A stretch of 44,015 nt of DNA from a virus (IMGVR_UViG_3300025864_000025:1-44015); one strand, 5' to 3'; numbered from the stretch's first letter, positions 31,676 through 41,240 are shown. Translations and numbers: made by a program. Notes: generated by a model not told the origin, from the letters alone.

Positions 31676-34600
31676 GCAGCATCGATGAGCGCGTTGTCGG
31701 CATGAGGTTCAACAACGCGCAGTTCGAAGCCGGCGCCAAGACCTCGATGTCTACCCTGGACAAGTTGAAGGCCAGTTTGAACTTCGACGGTGCGAAGAAG
31801 GGGATCGACAACCTTTCAACGGCGGCTAAGGGTCTTGACCTGAGCGGTCTGGGCAAGGTCGCCGATGGAGTTGCTACTCGGTTCAGTGCGATGGAAGTTG
31901 TTGCTGTTGGCGCGCTTCTCAACATCGGCGCCAAAGCAGTTCAAATGGGCGCGTCGATGATCAAATCCCTGACCCTTGATCCGATCATGGCTGGGTTCGG
32001 CGAGTATGAACTCAAAATGGGATCAATTCAGACCATCTTGGCGAATACTGCCAGGTACGGAACGAAACTCCCCGAGGTCACCGCGGCGCTCGACGACCTG
32101 AACACCTACTCAGACAAGACCATCTACAACTTCGGAGACATGACCAAGAACGTCGGTCTGTTCACCAACGCTGGAATCGGCATCAAGGATGCGACGTCCA
32201 TGATCAAGGGGTTCTCTAACGCTGCTGCCGCGTCAGGCACAACCGCAGAGGGCGCTGCTGGCGCTGCGTATCAACTTTCTCAAGCGCTGTCGACGGGCAA
32301 GGTCACGCTGATGGACTGGCGATCGTTGACCAATGTCGGCATGGGCAACAAGAACATGCAGGATGGCGTCATTCAACTCGCCACAGCAATGGGCACCTTC
32401 AAGGGGACTGGCACGGATGCCAATGCGGTAGCCAAGGACTTCAACGGCTCGCTCGAAAAGGGCTGGCTGAAGGCCGACGTCATGTCCAACTACCTGAAGA
32501 TCATGGCTGGCGATATGGACGCTGGCGCGATGGCTGCGCTTGGCTTGTCGCAGGCTCAGATCGACGGTTTTACATCCTCGGCGCAGACCGCTCAGGATGC
32601 GGCAACAAAGGTCCGTACTTTCACGCAGTTGATCGGGACCATGCGTGAGGCCGTTGGGTCTACATGGGCGCAGACTGCTGAAATCGTCCTCGGAGACTTT
32701 GAGTCGGCTACAGGCCTCTTCACCAGCATCAACGACAAGGTTGGCGCGGTCATTGGCAAGATGGGCGCTGCTCGTAATGCCATGCTTCAGGGATGGAGCG
32801 ATCTTGGTGGTCGCCAGGACCTCATCGATATCGGCGACAACATCTGGAAGTCGATCTCGAACATCATCGCCCCTATCACGCAGGCATGGGCCAAGATCTT
32901 CCCGGCCGATGGGGGCAAAGGACTCAAGGGCTTCACCGGTGCCATCAAGACTGTTACGGACGTCCTGGTCAAGATCACGTCGGGCTTGGTCAACCTCGCC
33001 CCGATATTCGAGATCGTGTTCGGCGTCTTCAAGTTCGGCATGTCCATAGTCTCTGGGCTTGCCGGATATCTGGTCAACCTCTTCGCCGTCATCGGCGGAA
33101 TAGGTACCGGTACTACCCTCGGGCTTGTCGGAGGGTTTGCGGCTCTGATCGCCAAGGTCATCGAGTTCATCAACGCTGGCCAGTACGTCCAGAAGTTCTT
33201 CGCTGCGCTCCAGGGTTACCAGACGGCCGTTCTGGCTCCGATGGTGGACTTCGTCAATCGGATCGCGCAGGCTTTTCAGCTGCTCGTGAAGGGAGACACG
33301 CAAGGGTTCTTCGACGGGATCAAGAACAGCGTTCAGGCGTTTGCTCCACTGGTCGCATTGATCAGCGCAAAGGTGCAGGCACTCGCTGCATATTTCAAGG
33401 GCCTTGCCGCGTCGATCCAGAACATGGGCACCGACATGCAGGGGCCGATGGGAACGGTGGTCTCGCTCCTCCAGAAGGCCTCGGGATATTTGGTCAACTT
33501 CGCTGCGGGCATCAAGGGCGTATCGGATATCCTCACAAAGGGCGACTTCGGTGGAGCCTCTAAGACCTTCGGGTTCGACGAGGACTCCAAGGCTGTTGGC
33601 GTTCTGTTCGGCATTCGAGACGCGCTTACTGGCGTCAAGACTGCTTCAGACAACGTCACTACCAGCGCAACAGGTCTGGTAAGCACGTTCAAGGGCGGCG
33701 TCAGTGACACCGGCACACAGGTGGTCACCATCTGGCAGCGAATTGCAGATGCGTTCAAAGCGGTCAGCACCTGGCTTGCACCCGCGGTTGCAGGGTTCAA
33801 CTCGTTCCTCAGTTGGATCGGTGGACAGGTCAAGAAGGTCATCAGCGACCTCAGTGGTCAGGACATGTTGGCTCTGATCAACACCGGGCTGTTCATGGCT
33901 GCATATTTGTCCATCAAGAAGTTCATGGACAGTTTCCGGACGCTCTTTACATCGGCATCGAGGACGTTCGACAACATCGGGGCGATATTCGCGACCCTGA
34001 ATGCCAACCTCGTGGCAATGCAAGATAATGTCAAGGCTGGTACCTTGATGAAGATCGGCATTGCCATCGCCCTTCTTGCGGCCTCTATCTGGGTCTTGTC
34101 CACGATCAAGGTGGGCGACCTTACTGCGGCGACAGTTGCAATCGCGCTGTTGCTCAAGATGCTGATGCTGTCGATGGAGAGTTTCGCGTCGTCAGTACAG
34201 CCCGTCGAGACGGCGAAGATCCTTGCGCTTGGTGTAACTCTCACGTTAGTCGCTGTCGCAGTCCTGCTTCTCTCGGCAGCACTCAAGATATTTGCAGCCA
34301 TGTCCTGGGAGGAACTCGCCAAGGGTGTTCTGACGTTGGGAATTGTTCTCAAGATCCTGACTTCAGAAATGGACCAAATGCCTGTTGAGAGTATGCTAAA
34401 GAACGCAGCAGCTCTTGTGGTCATCGCAATTGCAATGCAGCTATTCGCAGTGGCAATTCTGGCTTTCTCGGCCATGGATATTGGGACGGTCGCCGAAGGA
34501 CTGGCTTATATTGCAGCCTCGCTTGTTGTTCTGGGTCTAGCCATGAAGGTTATGCCCGAGGAGAGCATGCTCAAGAATGCAGCAGCCATAGCGGTCTTGT

Positions 34601-36249
34601 CCGTCGCGCTCCTGCTCCTTGCCGTGGTAATTAAGACGTTTGCAGCATTGGATGTGCAAACGGTTGCAGAGGCAATGGCTTACATCGGCGTGTCTCTACT
34701 CGTCCTTGGCGTTGGCATGATGTTCATGCAGAACGCGATGTCGGGGGCGCTTGCTCTCGTGGTGGTTTCAGTAGGACTCATGCTTCTCGCAAAGGCTCTG
34801 CAGATGTTTGCGAGCATTGACATTGGCACCATCGTGAAGGCGCTTCTCACACTCGTTGCGATGATAGTTATCATGGCCGTCGCGGCAGTAGCGTTGACGC
34901 CTATCATTCCAATCATGATTGCTTTGGGCCTTGCCCTTGCGCTTCTGGGTGGCGCGTTATTCCTTGCAGGTGCTGGAGCGATGTTATTCGCGCTAGCTTT
35001 CACCATGCTCGGCGCTGCTGGACTTGCTGGAGCGGCTGGCTTTACTGCAGCCATGATGGCGATTCTGCAGATTCTTCCACTGGCAGCACAACAGCTTGGG
35101 CTCGCAATTCTGGCCTTCGCTGTCGTTATATCTGAAGGTGGTCCGGCGATTGTCGCAGCGCTAACTACGTTGCTTCTGTCGCTGATTGCTGCGATTGTCG
35201 CAGCGGTTCCTCCGTTCATCGACGCGTGTGTGGTTCTCATCCTGAAGTTGCTCGAGGCCATCGTAACGCTAACCCAGCCCATCATCGACACCATGATCGT
35301 GCTCATCAAGGCGTTGGTCAACGCTATCGTCGTTCTGATTCCGTTCTTCGTGGACGCGGGTCTTAAGATTGTCACTGGAGTCCTAAACGGCATCAGTAAC
35401 AACATCGGCAGGATCATTACCGCGGGAACCAACCTCGTGGTTAACTTCCTCAACGGCCTCAACGCCAACATGGGGCGGATCATTTCTGCGGGTACCGATC
35501 TCATCATCACCTTCGTCACAGGCATTGGCAACGCCGCTGGGCGAATCGCAGAAGCGGCCATGAGTACAGTCGTCAAGTTCGTCAACAGTTTGGCCTCGTC
35601 CATTCGCTCGAATTCGGGAGCGATGAACACCGCAGGTAGCAACCTCGCTGGCGCAATTGTTGACGGAATCACGTCTGGCCTCAGAGCAGGTGTGGGCAGT
35701 GTCGTTGGCGCTGCCGGCAGGCTTGTCGCTGGCATCCCTGACGCCATCAAGAGCATCTTGCACATCAACTCCCCATCGAAGGTCACGAGGAAGATTGCTC
35801 TTGGCGTCGGTGAGGGTGTTGTACTGGGCATCGATGACATGGGCATGGCCGTCTACAACGCGGCCACGAGGACTGGGAACCAGGCAGTCCAGGGATTGAA
35901 TAAGGGGATGTCAAACGCCTCCGACCTCGCTTTGGGTGTCAATCTCAACCCGGTCATCAAGCCCGTGCTGGACCTCACGGACGTCCAGGCTGGCGCAAAG
36001 CAGATGAACAGTCTGCTGGCCGCTCAACCAATCATGGGGGTAACCTCATCAAACAGCGCCCGGGACATTTCTACATCCACTCAGGCAGCACAGGAAGCCA
36101 TATCTGTGGCGACTGAAGCTCCTGAGAGCGCCATCACGTACAACCAGTACAACACCTCGCCGAAGGAAATCTCTCCGGCTGAGGTCTACCGTCAAACCAA
36201 GAACCAGTTGTCAGTCCAAGCAGAGAGGTTACGGGCAAATGCTCACTAA
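31672..36249 (+). CDS. Tail tape measure protein
   Basis: A 1525-residue protein. ATG 31672 overlaps the previous stop as ATGA; a TTG at 31651 is rejected. The N-terminus RVVGMRFNNAQFEAGAKTSMSTLDKLKASL and the block MTKNVGLFTNAGIGIKDATSMIKGFSNAAAASG are typical of the family. Residues about 790-1260 hold many hydrophobic helices, possibly for insertion in the host membrane. The C-terminus contains INSPSKVTRKIALGVGEG, a common tape-measure signature. At about 0.15 nm per residue it predicts a tail of roughly 230 nm. No lysozyme or peptidase domain is evident. Confidence 0.94.
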   Translation: MSSIDERVVGMRFNNAQFEAGAKTSMSTLDKLKASLNFDGAKKGIDNLSTAAKGLDLSGLGKVADGVATRFSAMEVVAVGALLNIGAKAVQMGASMIKSLTLDPIMAGFGEYELKMGSIQTILANTARYGTKLPEVTAALDDLNTYSDKTIYNFGDMTKNVGLFTNAGIGIKDATSMIKGFSNAAAASGTTAEGAAGAAYQLSQALSTGKVTLMDWRSLTNVGMGNKNMQDGVIQLATAMGTFKGTGTDANAVAKDFNGSLEKGWLKADVMSNYLKIMAGDMDAGAMAALGLSQAQIDGFTSSAQTAQDAATKVRTFTQLIGTMREAVGSTWAQTAEIVLGDFESATGLFTSINDKVGAVIGKMGAARNAMLQGWSDLGGRQDLIDIGDNIWKSISNIIAPITQAWAKIFPADGGKGLKGFTGAIKTVTDVLVKITSGLVNLAPIFEIVFGVFKFGMSIVSGLAGYLVNLFAVIGGIGTGTTLGLVGGFAALIAKVIEFINAGQYVQKFFAALQGYQTAVLAPMVDFVNRIAQAFQLLVKGDTQGFFDGIKNSVQAFAPLVALISAKVQALAAYFKGLAASIQNMGTDMQGPMGTVVSLLQKASGYLVNFAAGIKGVSDILTKGDFGGASKTFGFDEDSKAVGVLFGIRDALTGVKTASDNVTTSATGLVSTFKGGVSDTGTQVVTIWQRIADAFKAVSTWLAPAVAGFNSFLSWIGGQVKKVISDLSGQDMLALINTGLFMAAYLSIKKFMDSFRTLFTSASRTFDNIGAIFATLNANLVAMQDNVKAGTLMKIGIAIALLAASIWVLSTIKVGDLTAATVAIALLLKMLMLSMESFASSVQPVETAKILALGVTLTLVAVAVLLLSAALKIFAAMSWEELAKGVLTLGIVLKILTSEMDQMPVESMLKNAAALVVIAIAMQLFAVAILAFSAMDIGTVAEGLAYIAASLVVLGLAMKVMPEESMLKNAAAIAVLSVALLLLAVVIKTFAALDVQTVAEAMAYIGVSLLVLGVGMMFMQNAMSGALALVVVSVGLMLLAKALQMFASIDIGTIVKALLTLVAMIVIMAVAAVALTPIIPIMIALGLALALLGGALFLAGAGAMLFALAFTMLGAAGLAGAAGFTAAMMAILQILPLAAQQLGLAILAFAVVISEGGPAIVAALTTLLLSLIAAIVAAVPPFIDACVVLILKLLEAIVTLTQPIIDTMIVLIKALVNAIVVLIPFFVDAGLKIVTGVLNGISNNIGRIITAGTNLVVNFLNGLNANMGRIISAGTDLIITFVTGIGNAAGRIAEAAMSTVVKFVNSLASSIRSNSGAMNTAGSNLAGAIVDGITSGLRAGVGSVVGAAGRLVAGIPDAIKSILHINSPSKVTRKIALGVGEGVVLGIDDMGMAVYNAATRTGNQAVQGLNKGMSNASDLALGVNLNPVIKPVLDLTDVQAGAKQMNSLLAAQPIMGVTSSNSARDISTSTQAAQEAISVATEAPESAITYNQYNTSPKEISPAEVYRQTKNQLSVQAERLRANAH

Positions 36250-37060
36250 GGTCGAAGTTGTTACCTTGCAGGGCACGACCCTGTCGCTTCCTCTCGACGA
36301 TACCAGCGCCGGCTTTGTGGTGCAGGACATCACGGGGCTGGATCCTGTCAAGAGCACGATCGTTCGCTCGAAGTTTGCTCAGATCGACGGCACAAAGCGC
36401 CAGAGCAGCTCTCGAGAGGACCGCAACATTGTGCTCACGGTAGGGTTCGCCCCCGACTACGCGACGACTGACATTCGGGCCCTCAGGAACTATCTGTACC
36501 AGTACCTGATGCCGAAGTCTGCAGTTCTGCTGAAGTTCTACATGGACGGCGTCCTCTTCGTTCAGGTTCAGGCCGAGGTGGAGTCTTGCGAGGCCCCGCT
36601 CTTCGCCAAGGATCCTCAGGTCGCCATATCCTTGATTGCGTTCGACCCAGATTTCAGCGCACCGAACTCGGTGGTCGTGGAGGACAACACGGTCTCTACG
36701 ACCACCGAGCGATCGGTGCCCTACGCCGGGTCGTCTCCCGTTGGTTTCAAGTTCAGGCTGCTGGCCAATCGTGCTCTCACAACATTCACGATCTACAACC
36801 GAACGGCAAGCGGGGTTATCTACTCGCTCGAGTACGTCGGAGACCTTGTCTCTGGCGACGTGTTGGAGATCGACACGCTCAACGGGGCAAAGGGCGCTTG
36901 GCTTACCCATGCGAGCGCCATATCCTCCGTGCTCTACGGTGTGTCTCCAGTCTCTACCTGGGTGAACTTCTTCCCAGGAACGAACCATATCCGTGTCGCT
37001 GCGGCTGGTGCAGCAGTTCCGTACACGGTCGAGTACCTCGCTAAGTATGGAGGGCTGTGA
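36239..37060 (+). CDS. Distal tail protein (Dit-like)
   Basis: A 273-residue protein whose ATG overlaps the tape measure stop by 11 bases. The first domain (GFVVQDITGLDPVKSTIVRSKFAQIDG, REDRNIVLTVGF, LRNYLYQYLMPKSAVLLKFY) is the usual Dit N-terminal fold that forms the ring at the tube tip. The second half is a beta-rich (galectin-like) domain with TFTIYNRTASGVIYSLEYVGD and LEIDTLNGAKGAWLT. Position directly after the tape measure and size both fit. Confidence 0.85.
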   Translation: MLTKVEVVTLQGTTLSLPLDDTSAGFVVQDITGLDPVKSTIVRSKFAQIDGTKRQSSSREDRNIVLTVGFAPDYATTDIRALRNYLYQYLMPKSAVLLKFYMDGVLFVQVQAEVESCEAPLFAKDPQVAISLIAFDPDFSAPNSVVVEDNTVSTTTERSVPYAGSSPVGFKFRLLANRALTTFTIYNRTASGVIYSLEYVGDLVSGDVLEIDTLNGAKGAWLTHASAISSVLYGVSPVSTWVNFFPGTNHIRVAAAGAAVPYTVEYLAKYGGL

Positions 37061-38235
37061 TGGAGTTCTTTACGCTGGACAACCAGCTTCGGAGGATCGC
37101 CATATTTGACATGTATGAGTCTCTCGTCTGGACTGAGCGGTTCAGACTTGCCGGCGACTTCCAGTTGGAGATTGCCTCTGATAGAAACTCCAGATCGGCG
37201 ATAGTCCCTGGCACGTTTTGCACGGTTGATAACACTGACCGGGTATGTCAGATCGACACAGTCGTAGATACGCTCAACTCCGATGGGACCCGGGTGTTGA
37301 AGGTTTCTGGAAGAGGCGTCGAGGCAGTAGTTCTCGGCGATCGTGTTGCCACACCTGGTCTAGTGAGTCTCACAGCAACACCCAAGTGGGACATCACGGG
37401 ACTCCCAGCAGCAATTGCGCGAAAGGTCTTCACTGATATTTGCATTACGAAGATCAACAACGCAAGCGATGGAGTCCCGTTCTACACGGCGGGAACCATA
37501 TTTACTGCTGGAACGATCGCAGAGCCGTCTGAAGAAATCACGATTTCGCTGGACATCGACTCGGTGTATAACGTGCTCGTGAAGTTGTGCGACTTGTACA
37601 AGATGGGCTTTCGTTTGGTCCGAAATGCGGATGCTTCTCAGCTCTACTTCGACGTGTACACCGGGGACGATCATACCACTCTGCAGTCAGTTCGCCCGGC
37701 TGTGGTGTTCTCTCCTGAACTGGACAATCTGTCAGACACCTCAGAACTCACCTCAGTTGCGCTGCAGAAGACCGTGGCGTACGTGATGTCTAAGAACGGC
37801 TCGGCGATTGCCTATGGAATTGGGTGGGACGCAGCGAGTGCTGTTGGGTTCAACCGGCGAGTCATGTACGTAAACGCAGATGACATTGATCTTGTTGCGG
37901 GAGCCCCGTTAACAGCGGCTCTCATACAGCGAGGTAAGGAAAAGCTTGCTGAGAACCAGGTAGTTATCGCCTTTGATGGCGAGGTCCCACAGTTTGGTTC
38001 ATATTCGTATGGGCCAAATGGAGACTACGACCTAGGCGACCTCGTAGAGGTACGCAGCTCAGACGGTCTCGCGACCAACATGCGAGTCGACGAGCAGATC
38101 CGAACGTCCGATGCATCAGGCGAGAAATCCTACCCAACGCTCGTGAGCGAACTTCTCATTACACCTGGATCCTGGCTTTCCTGGGATACTCTGGGGTACT
38201 GGAACGACGCTCTTGGGGATTGGGCCGACGTGTAA
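37060..38235 (+). CDS. ReqiPepy6 Gp37-like tail protein
   Basis: A 391-residue protein. ATG 37060 is preferred (GGAGG about 8 bases upstream); a GTG at 37057 is adjacent. FFTLDNQLRRIAIFDMYESLVWTERFRLAGDFQLEI, VDNTDRVCQID, KVSGRGVEAVVLGDRV, GPNGDYDLGDLVEV and the end PGSWLSWDTLGYWNDALGD fit the Siphovirus Gp37-like family. That family occupies the Tal/tail-hub place in actinophages and related phages. It probably forms the hub below Dit. No peptidase motif is visible. Confidence 0.82.
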   Translation: MEFFTLDNQLRRIAIFDMYESLVWTERFRLAGDFQLEIASDRNSRSAIVPGTFCTVDNTDRVCQIDTVVDTLNSDGTRVLKVSGRGVEAVVLGDRVATPGLVSLTATPKWDITGLPAAIARKVFTDICITKINNASDGVPFYTAGTIFTAGTIAEPSEEITISLDIDSVYNVLVKLCDLYKMGFRLVRNADASQLYFDVYTGDDHTTLQSVRPAVVFSPELDNLSDTSELTSVALQKTVAYVMSKNGSAIAYGIGWDAASAVGFNRRVMYVNADDIDLVAGAPLTAALIQRGKEKLAENQVVIAFDGEVPQFGSYSYGPNGDYDLGDLVEVRSSDGLATNMRVDEQIRTSDASGEKSYPTLVSELLITPGSWLSWDTLGYWNDALGDWADV

Positions 38236-38255
38236 CACGAGCAGGAGGTTTTACC

Positions 38256-38498
38256 ATGGCTGTGGGAGACGACGCAACGGCAGCAGGATTCCCGCTCGTT
38301 CCAGACACGGGCCAGGAGTTGGCAAAAGTCCGTTACGGTGCGCAGGAGATCAACCGTACACGTGACTACATCGCACAGACCAAGGGGCTGTTCCCAATCT
38401 CAAAGGCCGCATTCAGGACCTCTGCGGGGATCAGTTCGGGCACTGCTGACCCAAGTGGCGGGTCTCCGGGGGACATCTACTTCAAGACGCTGCCCTGA
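38256..38498 (+). CDS. Small structural protein
   Basis: An 80-residue protein from ATG 38256, after a strong GCAGGAGG. The frame is open upstream to 38220, but no better start exists there. Sequence: a flexible Gly/Ala-rich beginning, a helix (GAQEINRTRDYIAQTKG), then a Gly/Ser-rich end with SGGSPGDIYFKTLP, which is common at fibre-type protein ends. Its stop shares one base with the next ATG. It is probably a small tail-tip component. Confidence 0.65.
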   Translation: MAVGDDATAAGFPLVPDTGQELAKVRYGAQEINRTRDYIAQTKGLFPISKAAFRTSAGISSGTADPSGGSPGDIYFKTLP

Positions 38499-39562
38499 TG
38501 TCTGGGTGGTACAACGGTAACAGAATTTCCTACGGCGCCGGCGGTCATTGGTACGCCCAGTTGTTCGTTACCGACGATGGCGCAAAACAAATCTCGACAA
38601 CGCCACTGCGTATCTCATATCGGATAGTCTTTGAGAACACCGTGACAGACTCGATGAACGCGATTAACGGCTCCGACCCGGCGGGATCCTGGTCTGCAGA
38701 TAACCACTCGTTCAGCGGAGCGGGTAACTACCTCATCGCCCAGCGAGACTTCGAGTGCACTATAGTCTACGGCGGTAGCTCGGCGCACATCACAATGTCT
38801 GCCTCTGGGTTGCCTGGTGGTGGGACGTCCACTGTAACTGTCGACTACCCAATGCCCGGACGGCAGTACACCAACCCGAGTGCGCCTCCAACATCCGTAG
38901 ACTTCATCACGGCTACTAGTGCTCGCATTGTCGTTGGAGCCTCTACGGACGGCGGCGGTGCGGGCATATCCAACTACTTCGCCTACATCCTCACGAACAA
39001 CGCGTGGCCATACGAGGGCGGAAACGTTGTAGCGGAGGCATCCGGTGGAACCTTCACTGCTACGAATCTTCAACGAGCCCACTGGTACTGCTACACAGCT
39101 CGAGTTCTCAGCACTGCTGGGATCTACTCTGCGTGGTATCCCATGCAGAGCTTCTACACCCTAGCCACGGTGCCAGATCCGACAAGTGCGGTTACCCTCA
39201 CTGCCATCACACAAAACAGCATGGCCACGCAGTTCTATGGTCGTAGTGATGGTGGTGCAACAATCACTCGTTGGGAACTCGGCTACGGCACCAGTCCGAC
39301 CGCTCCGCAAACGGTAGTAACGTCCAACGGGACGCTCACTGTCAACGGCCTACTGCCTGGAACTGATTACTATTTCTGGTCTCGAGGTGTAAATGCTCGA
39401 GGTACTGGCGGATGGTCTGCACGGTCAACAGCCAAGACGTTGCCCGGTGTCTACGTCAACGTCGGTGGTGTGTGGAAAAACGCCATCCCGTACGTCAACG
39501 TTGGGGGCGTATGGAAGCAAGCCATTCGGGTCATCAACATCAACAACGTGTGGAGGCAGTGA
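38498..39562 (+). CDS. Fibronectin type III minor tail protein with C-terminal GGVWK repeats
   Basis: A 354-residue protein. The N-terminal ~125 residues form a beta domain. Two FN3 domains follow (about 128-220: SAPPTSVDFITATSARIVV; about 225-312: NGLLPGTDYYFWSRGVNARG). The last 40 residues are tandem units: VYVNVGGVWKNA, PYVNVGGVWKQA, RVININNVWRQ. Such repeats end many actinophage and other minor tail proteins and probably stabilise trimers or contact the cell. The overlap with the previous stop and the immediate start of the next gene show a compact operon. Confidence 0.8.
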   Translation: MSGWYNGNRISYGAGGHWYAQLFVTDDGAKQISTTPLRISYRIVFENTVTDSMNAINGSDPAGSWSADNHSFSGAGNYLIAQRDFECTIVYGGSSAHITMSASGLPGGGTSTVTVDYPMPGRQYTNPSAPPTSVDFITATSARIVVGASTDGGGAGISNYFAYILTNNAWPYEGGNVVAEASGGTFTATNLQRAHWYCYTARVLSTAGIYSAWYPMQSFYTLATVPDPTSAVTLTAITQNSMATQFYGRSDGGATITRWELGYGTSPTAPQTVVTSNGTLTVNGLLPGTDYYFWSRGVNARGTGGWSARSTAKTLPGVYVNVGGVWKNAIPYVNVGGVWKQAIRVININNVWRQ

Positions 39563-40129
39563 GTGAGCAAACGACGAGCACCGGCGACGGAAACACCGCT
39601 GGCAGACCCGACCGCGTTGACGATGGCGATGGTTCTTCGGGAAACTGAGGCCGTCCGCGACGAGATAACTCGGAGAGAAGGCCACCTTCGCGAGTTGATC
39701 TCAGAGAAGTTCGCTTCAGTCTCCACGCAATTCAAAGAGCGTGACACCCGACAGGAGCGCGAGACCCGGAACTCCGAATTGGCAGTGACTGCGGCCTTCC
39801 AGGCCCAGGAAAAGCAGGCAGTCGCCCAAGACAAGTCAAATGGTCTGGCGATCACCAAATCGGAGAACGCGACAGCTGAGACAATCAAGACAAACCGTGA
39901 TTTGTCGATCAGCGAGACTCGGTCATTGGCCAAGTCCGTGGACGACCTGAAGTTGCAGGTCAACACCATCATCGCCTCGGGGATGACCGTCAAAGAACAA
40001 CAGGGCGCGCAACACGCCGTGCACACGGACACGCGTGGTTTAGTCAGCATGATTGTCGGCATCGTAGGAGGTTCGATAGGCCTGATCTCGTTCGTGGCGT
40101 GGATATTTGAGTCGATGTCCAAGGGTTGA
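39563..40129 (+). CDS. Coiled-coil protein with C-terminal membrane anchor
   Basis: A 188-residue protein. The GTG start directly follows the previous stop (TGAGTG). Residues 20-145 are charged and heptad-like (ETEAVRDEITRREGHLREL and NRDLSISETRSLAKSVDDLKLQV). Residues about 161-182 (LVSMIVGIVGGSIGLISFVAWIF) form one membrane segment with a short cytoplasmic end. The place next to the r1t-type holin suggests a lysis accessory (second holin or spanin-like tether), but no family proof is visible. Confidence 0.6.
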   Translation: MSKRRAPATETPLADPTALTMAMVLRETEAVRDEITRREGHLRELISEKFASVSTQFKERDTRQERETRNSELAVTAAFQAQEKQAVAQDKSNGLAITKSENATAETIKTNRDLSISETRSLAKSVDDLKLQVNTIIASGMTVKEQQGAQHAVHTDTRGLVSMIVGIVGGSIGLISFVAWIFESMSKG

Positions 40130-40151
40130 ACCATATCTGCAAGGAGGTAGC

Positions 40152-40478
40152 ATGATCAACCGCAGTCTGTACGACGTTCTGAAATGGATCGCGCAGATCC
40201 TTCTTCCTGCTCTAGGGACGCTCTACTTCGCCTTGTCGACGATCTGGGGCCTTCCCGCGGGTGAGCAGGTGATTGGCACCATCACAGTGATTGACGTCTT
40301 CCTCGGTGCCCTTCTGAGCATCTCAACTTCTGCCTACAACAAGAGCGACGCCAAGTACGACGGGGAGGTCCTGACTTCCGGTAACCCGGAGGTGCCCCCC
40401 AGTCTCGTCTTCAACGGCCCTCTCTCCTTGTTGATCCAGAAGCCGGAGATCTGCCTCAAGGTCGTGCCTCCCCTCTGA
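40152..40478 (+). CDS. r1t-type holin
   Basis: A 108-residue protein from ATG 40152 with AAGGAGG upstream. MINRSLYDVLKWIAQILLPALGTLYFALSTIWGLP (segment 1) and IGTITVIDVFLGALLSIS (segment 2), after a short G-E-Q loop, are the two membrane helices typical of Phage_r1t_holin. The C-terminal ~45 residues are polar. It would permeabilise the membrane and let the amidase at 18414 reach the wall. Its stop codon is overlapped by a promoter-like element, so it closes the late operon. Confidence 0.85.
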   Translation: MINRSLYDVLKWIAQILLPALGTLYFALSTIWGLPAGEQVIGTITVIDVFLGALLSISTSAYNKSDAKYDGEVLTSGNPEVPPSLVFNGPLSLLIQKPEICLKVVPPL

Positions 40479-40504
40479 CGCGGGAGATACATGGGTCATA
40501 GTGA
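40478..40504 (+). promoter_or_regulatory. Phage promoter-like element, copy 3
   Basis: ACGC at 40478 (variant of TCGC), ACATGG at 40489, then GTCATAGTGA. Downstream GACCC can pair with GGGTC around the TATA-like part. It overlaps the holin stop codon and drives the gene at 40527. Confidence 0.75.
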
Positions 40505-40526
40505 GACCCTCTTGAAAGGAGAGCCC

Positions 40527-40829
40527 ATGTTCAAACGCAAGAAGCCAGTCCCTGACGACCTCGACGATGCCATCCACGACGCCCACGCCTTCCTCAAAGG
40601 TGCGACCGACGGCTCCGATGAGTACACGAAAACGGTCGACCAGCTCGTCAAGCTCTACAAGATGAAGGACTCCCAGGAGCCCCGCAATCGCGTGAGCAAA
40701 GACGGCCTGATCGCCGCTGCCGCGTCTGTCGGTTCCGTCGTCCTCATCCTCCTGTTCGAGGGTGTGGGCCGTGGAATCATCACGACCAAGTCGCTGGGCT
40801 TCTCGCCCAAGCCGAAGAACCCGCGCTAA
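40527..40829 (+). CDS. Small membrane protein, conserved in actinophages
   Basis: 100 residues from ATG 40527 with GAAAGGAGAG upstream. A charged N-terminal half (VPDDLDDAIHDAH, DEYTKTVDQLVKLYKMKD) is followed by VSKDGLIAAAASVGSVVLILLF as one membrane segment and the end ITTKSLGFSPKPK. I recall this layout in small uncharacterised actinophage proteins. It is the first gene of the small-gene cluster and has its own promoter-like element and a long hairpin after it. Confidence 0.75.
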   Translation: MFKRKKPVPDDLDDAIHDAHAFLKGATDGSDEYTKTVDQLVKLYKMKDSQEPRNRVSKDGLIAAAASVGSVVLILLFEGVGRGIITTKSLGFSPKPKNPR

Positions 40830-40843
40830 CCAGCAAGACCCTC

Positions 40844-40895
40844 AGAACGTAGAGGCCATGTGTGGACCTAAAAACCCACATGGCCTCTACGTTCT
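40844..40895 (+). terminator. Long hairpin, probable terminator
   Basis: The arms 40844-40862 and 40877-40895 are perfect 19-bp complements (core CGTAGAGGCCATG). Two further G-C pairs follow beyond a bulged T. The loop contains ACCTAAAAA. No T-run follows directly, so processing or bidirectional termination is possible. The right arm leads into ACATGGGTTGTAAAAT, a degenerate echo of the promoter-like element. Confidence 0.65.
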
Positions 40896-40947
40896 ACATG
40901 GGTTGTAAAATTTTCCCGAGGGGGTCAAATCCGTGGAACAAAACAAC

Positions 40948-40974
40948 TCGCGAGAACTACATGGGCTTTAATGA
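40948..40974 (+). promoter_or_regulatory. Phage promoter-like element, copy 4
   Basis: TCGC at 40948, ACATGG at 40959, GCTTTAATGA following. It precedes the gene at 41002. Confidence 0.78.
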
Positions 40975-41001
40975 GACCACCCCCTCTAACAAAGGAATAC
41001 C

Positions 41002-41208
41002 ATGTCGAAGACCACTTCGCTCAAGGTCTTGAAGTTCGCCCCCGGCGTACACCACTTCCACTCCCACGAGGACTACCAGCGCTACTACAAGCACCGGCCA
41101 TCCATCAAGGAGTTGCTGCGGTTCGCGCCCAACGGCGACATCAAGATCGAGATCACGAGGCACCTCCTCGGTGTGTACTACACCTACAAGATCGTGTCCG
41201 TCTCCTGA
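41002..41208 (+). CDS. Small basic hypothetical protein
   Basis: A 68-residue protein with CAAAGGAA before the ATG. It is rich in His, Tyr and Lys (GVHHFHSHEDYQRYYKHRP). The C-terminal half is strand-rich (DIKIEITRHLLGVYYTYKIV). It is soluble, with no recognised family. It is a single-gene unit between promoter copy 4 and the terminator at 41213-41240. Confidence 0.68.
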   Translation: MSKTTSLKVLKFAPGVHHFHSHEDYQRYYKHRPSIKELLRFAPNGDIKIEITRHLLGVYYTYKIVSVS

Positions 41209-41212
41209 GACT

Positions 41213-41240
41213 GAGCCCCCAACAAGGGCTCTTTCTTTTC
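41213..41240 (+). terminator. Rho-independent terminator
   Basis: GAGCCC (41213-41218) pairs with GGGCTC (41226-41231) around CCAACAA. TTTCTTTTC follows. Promoter copy 5 starts within the T-run. Confidence 0.88.

Noticed and set aside
40884-40912. A twelfth promoter-like element
   Set aside because: ACATGGGTTGTAAAAT resembles the core, but TCGC at the fixed distance is missing and the left part is the terminator arm. It is probably a relic.
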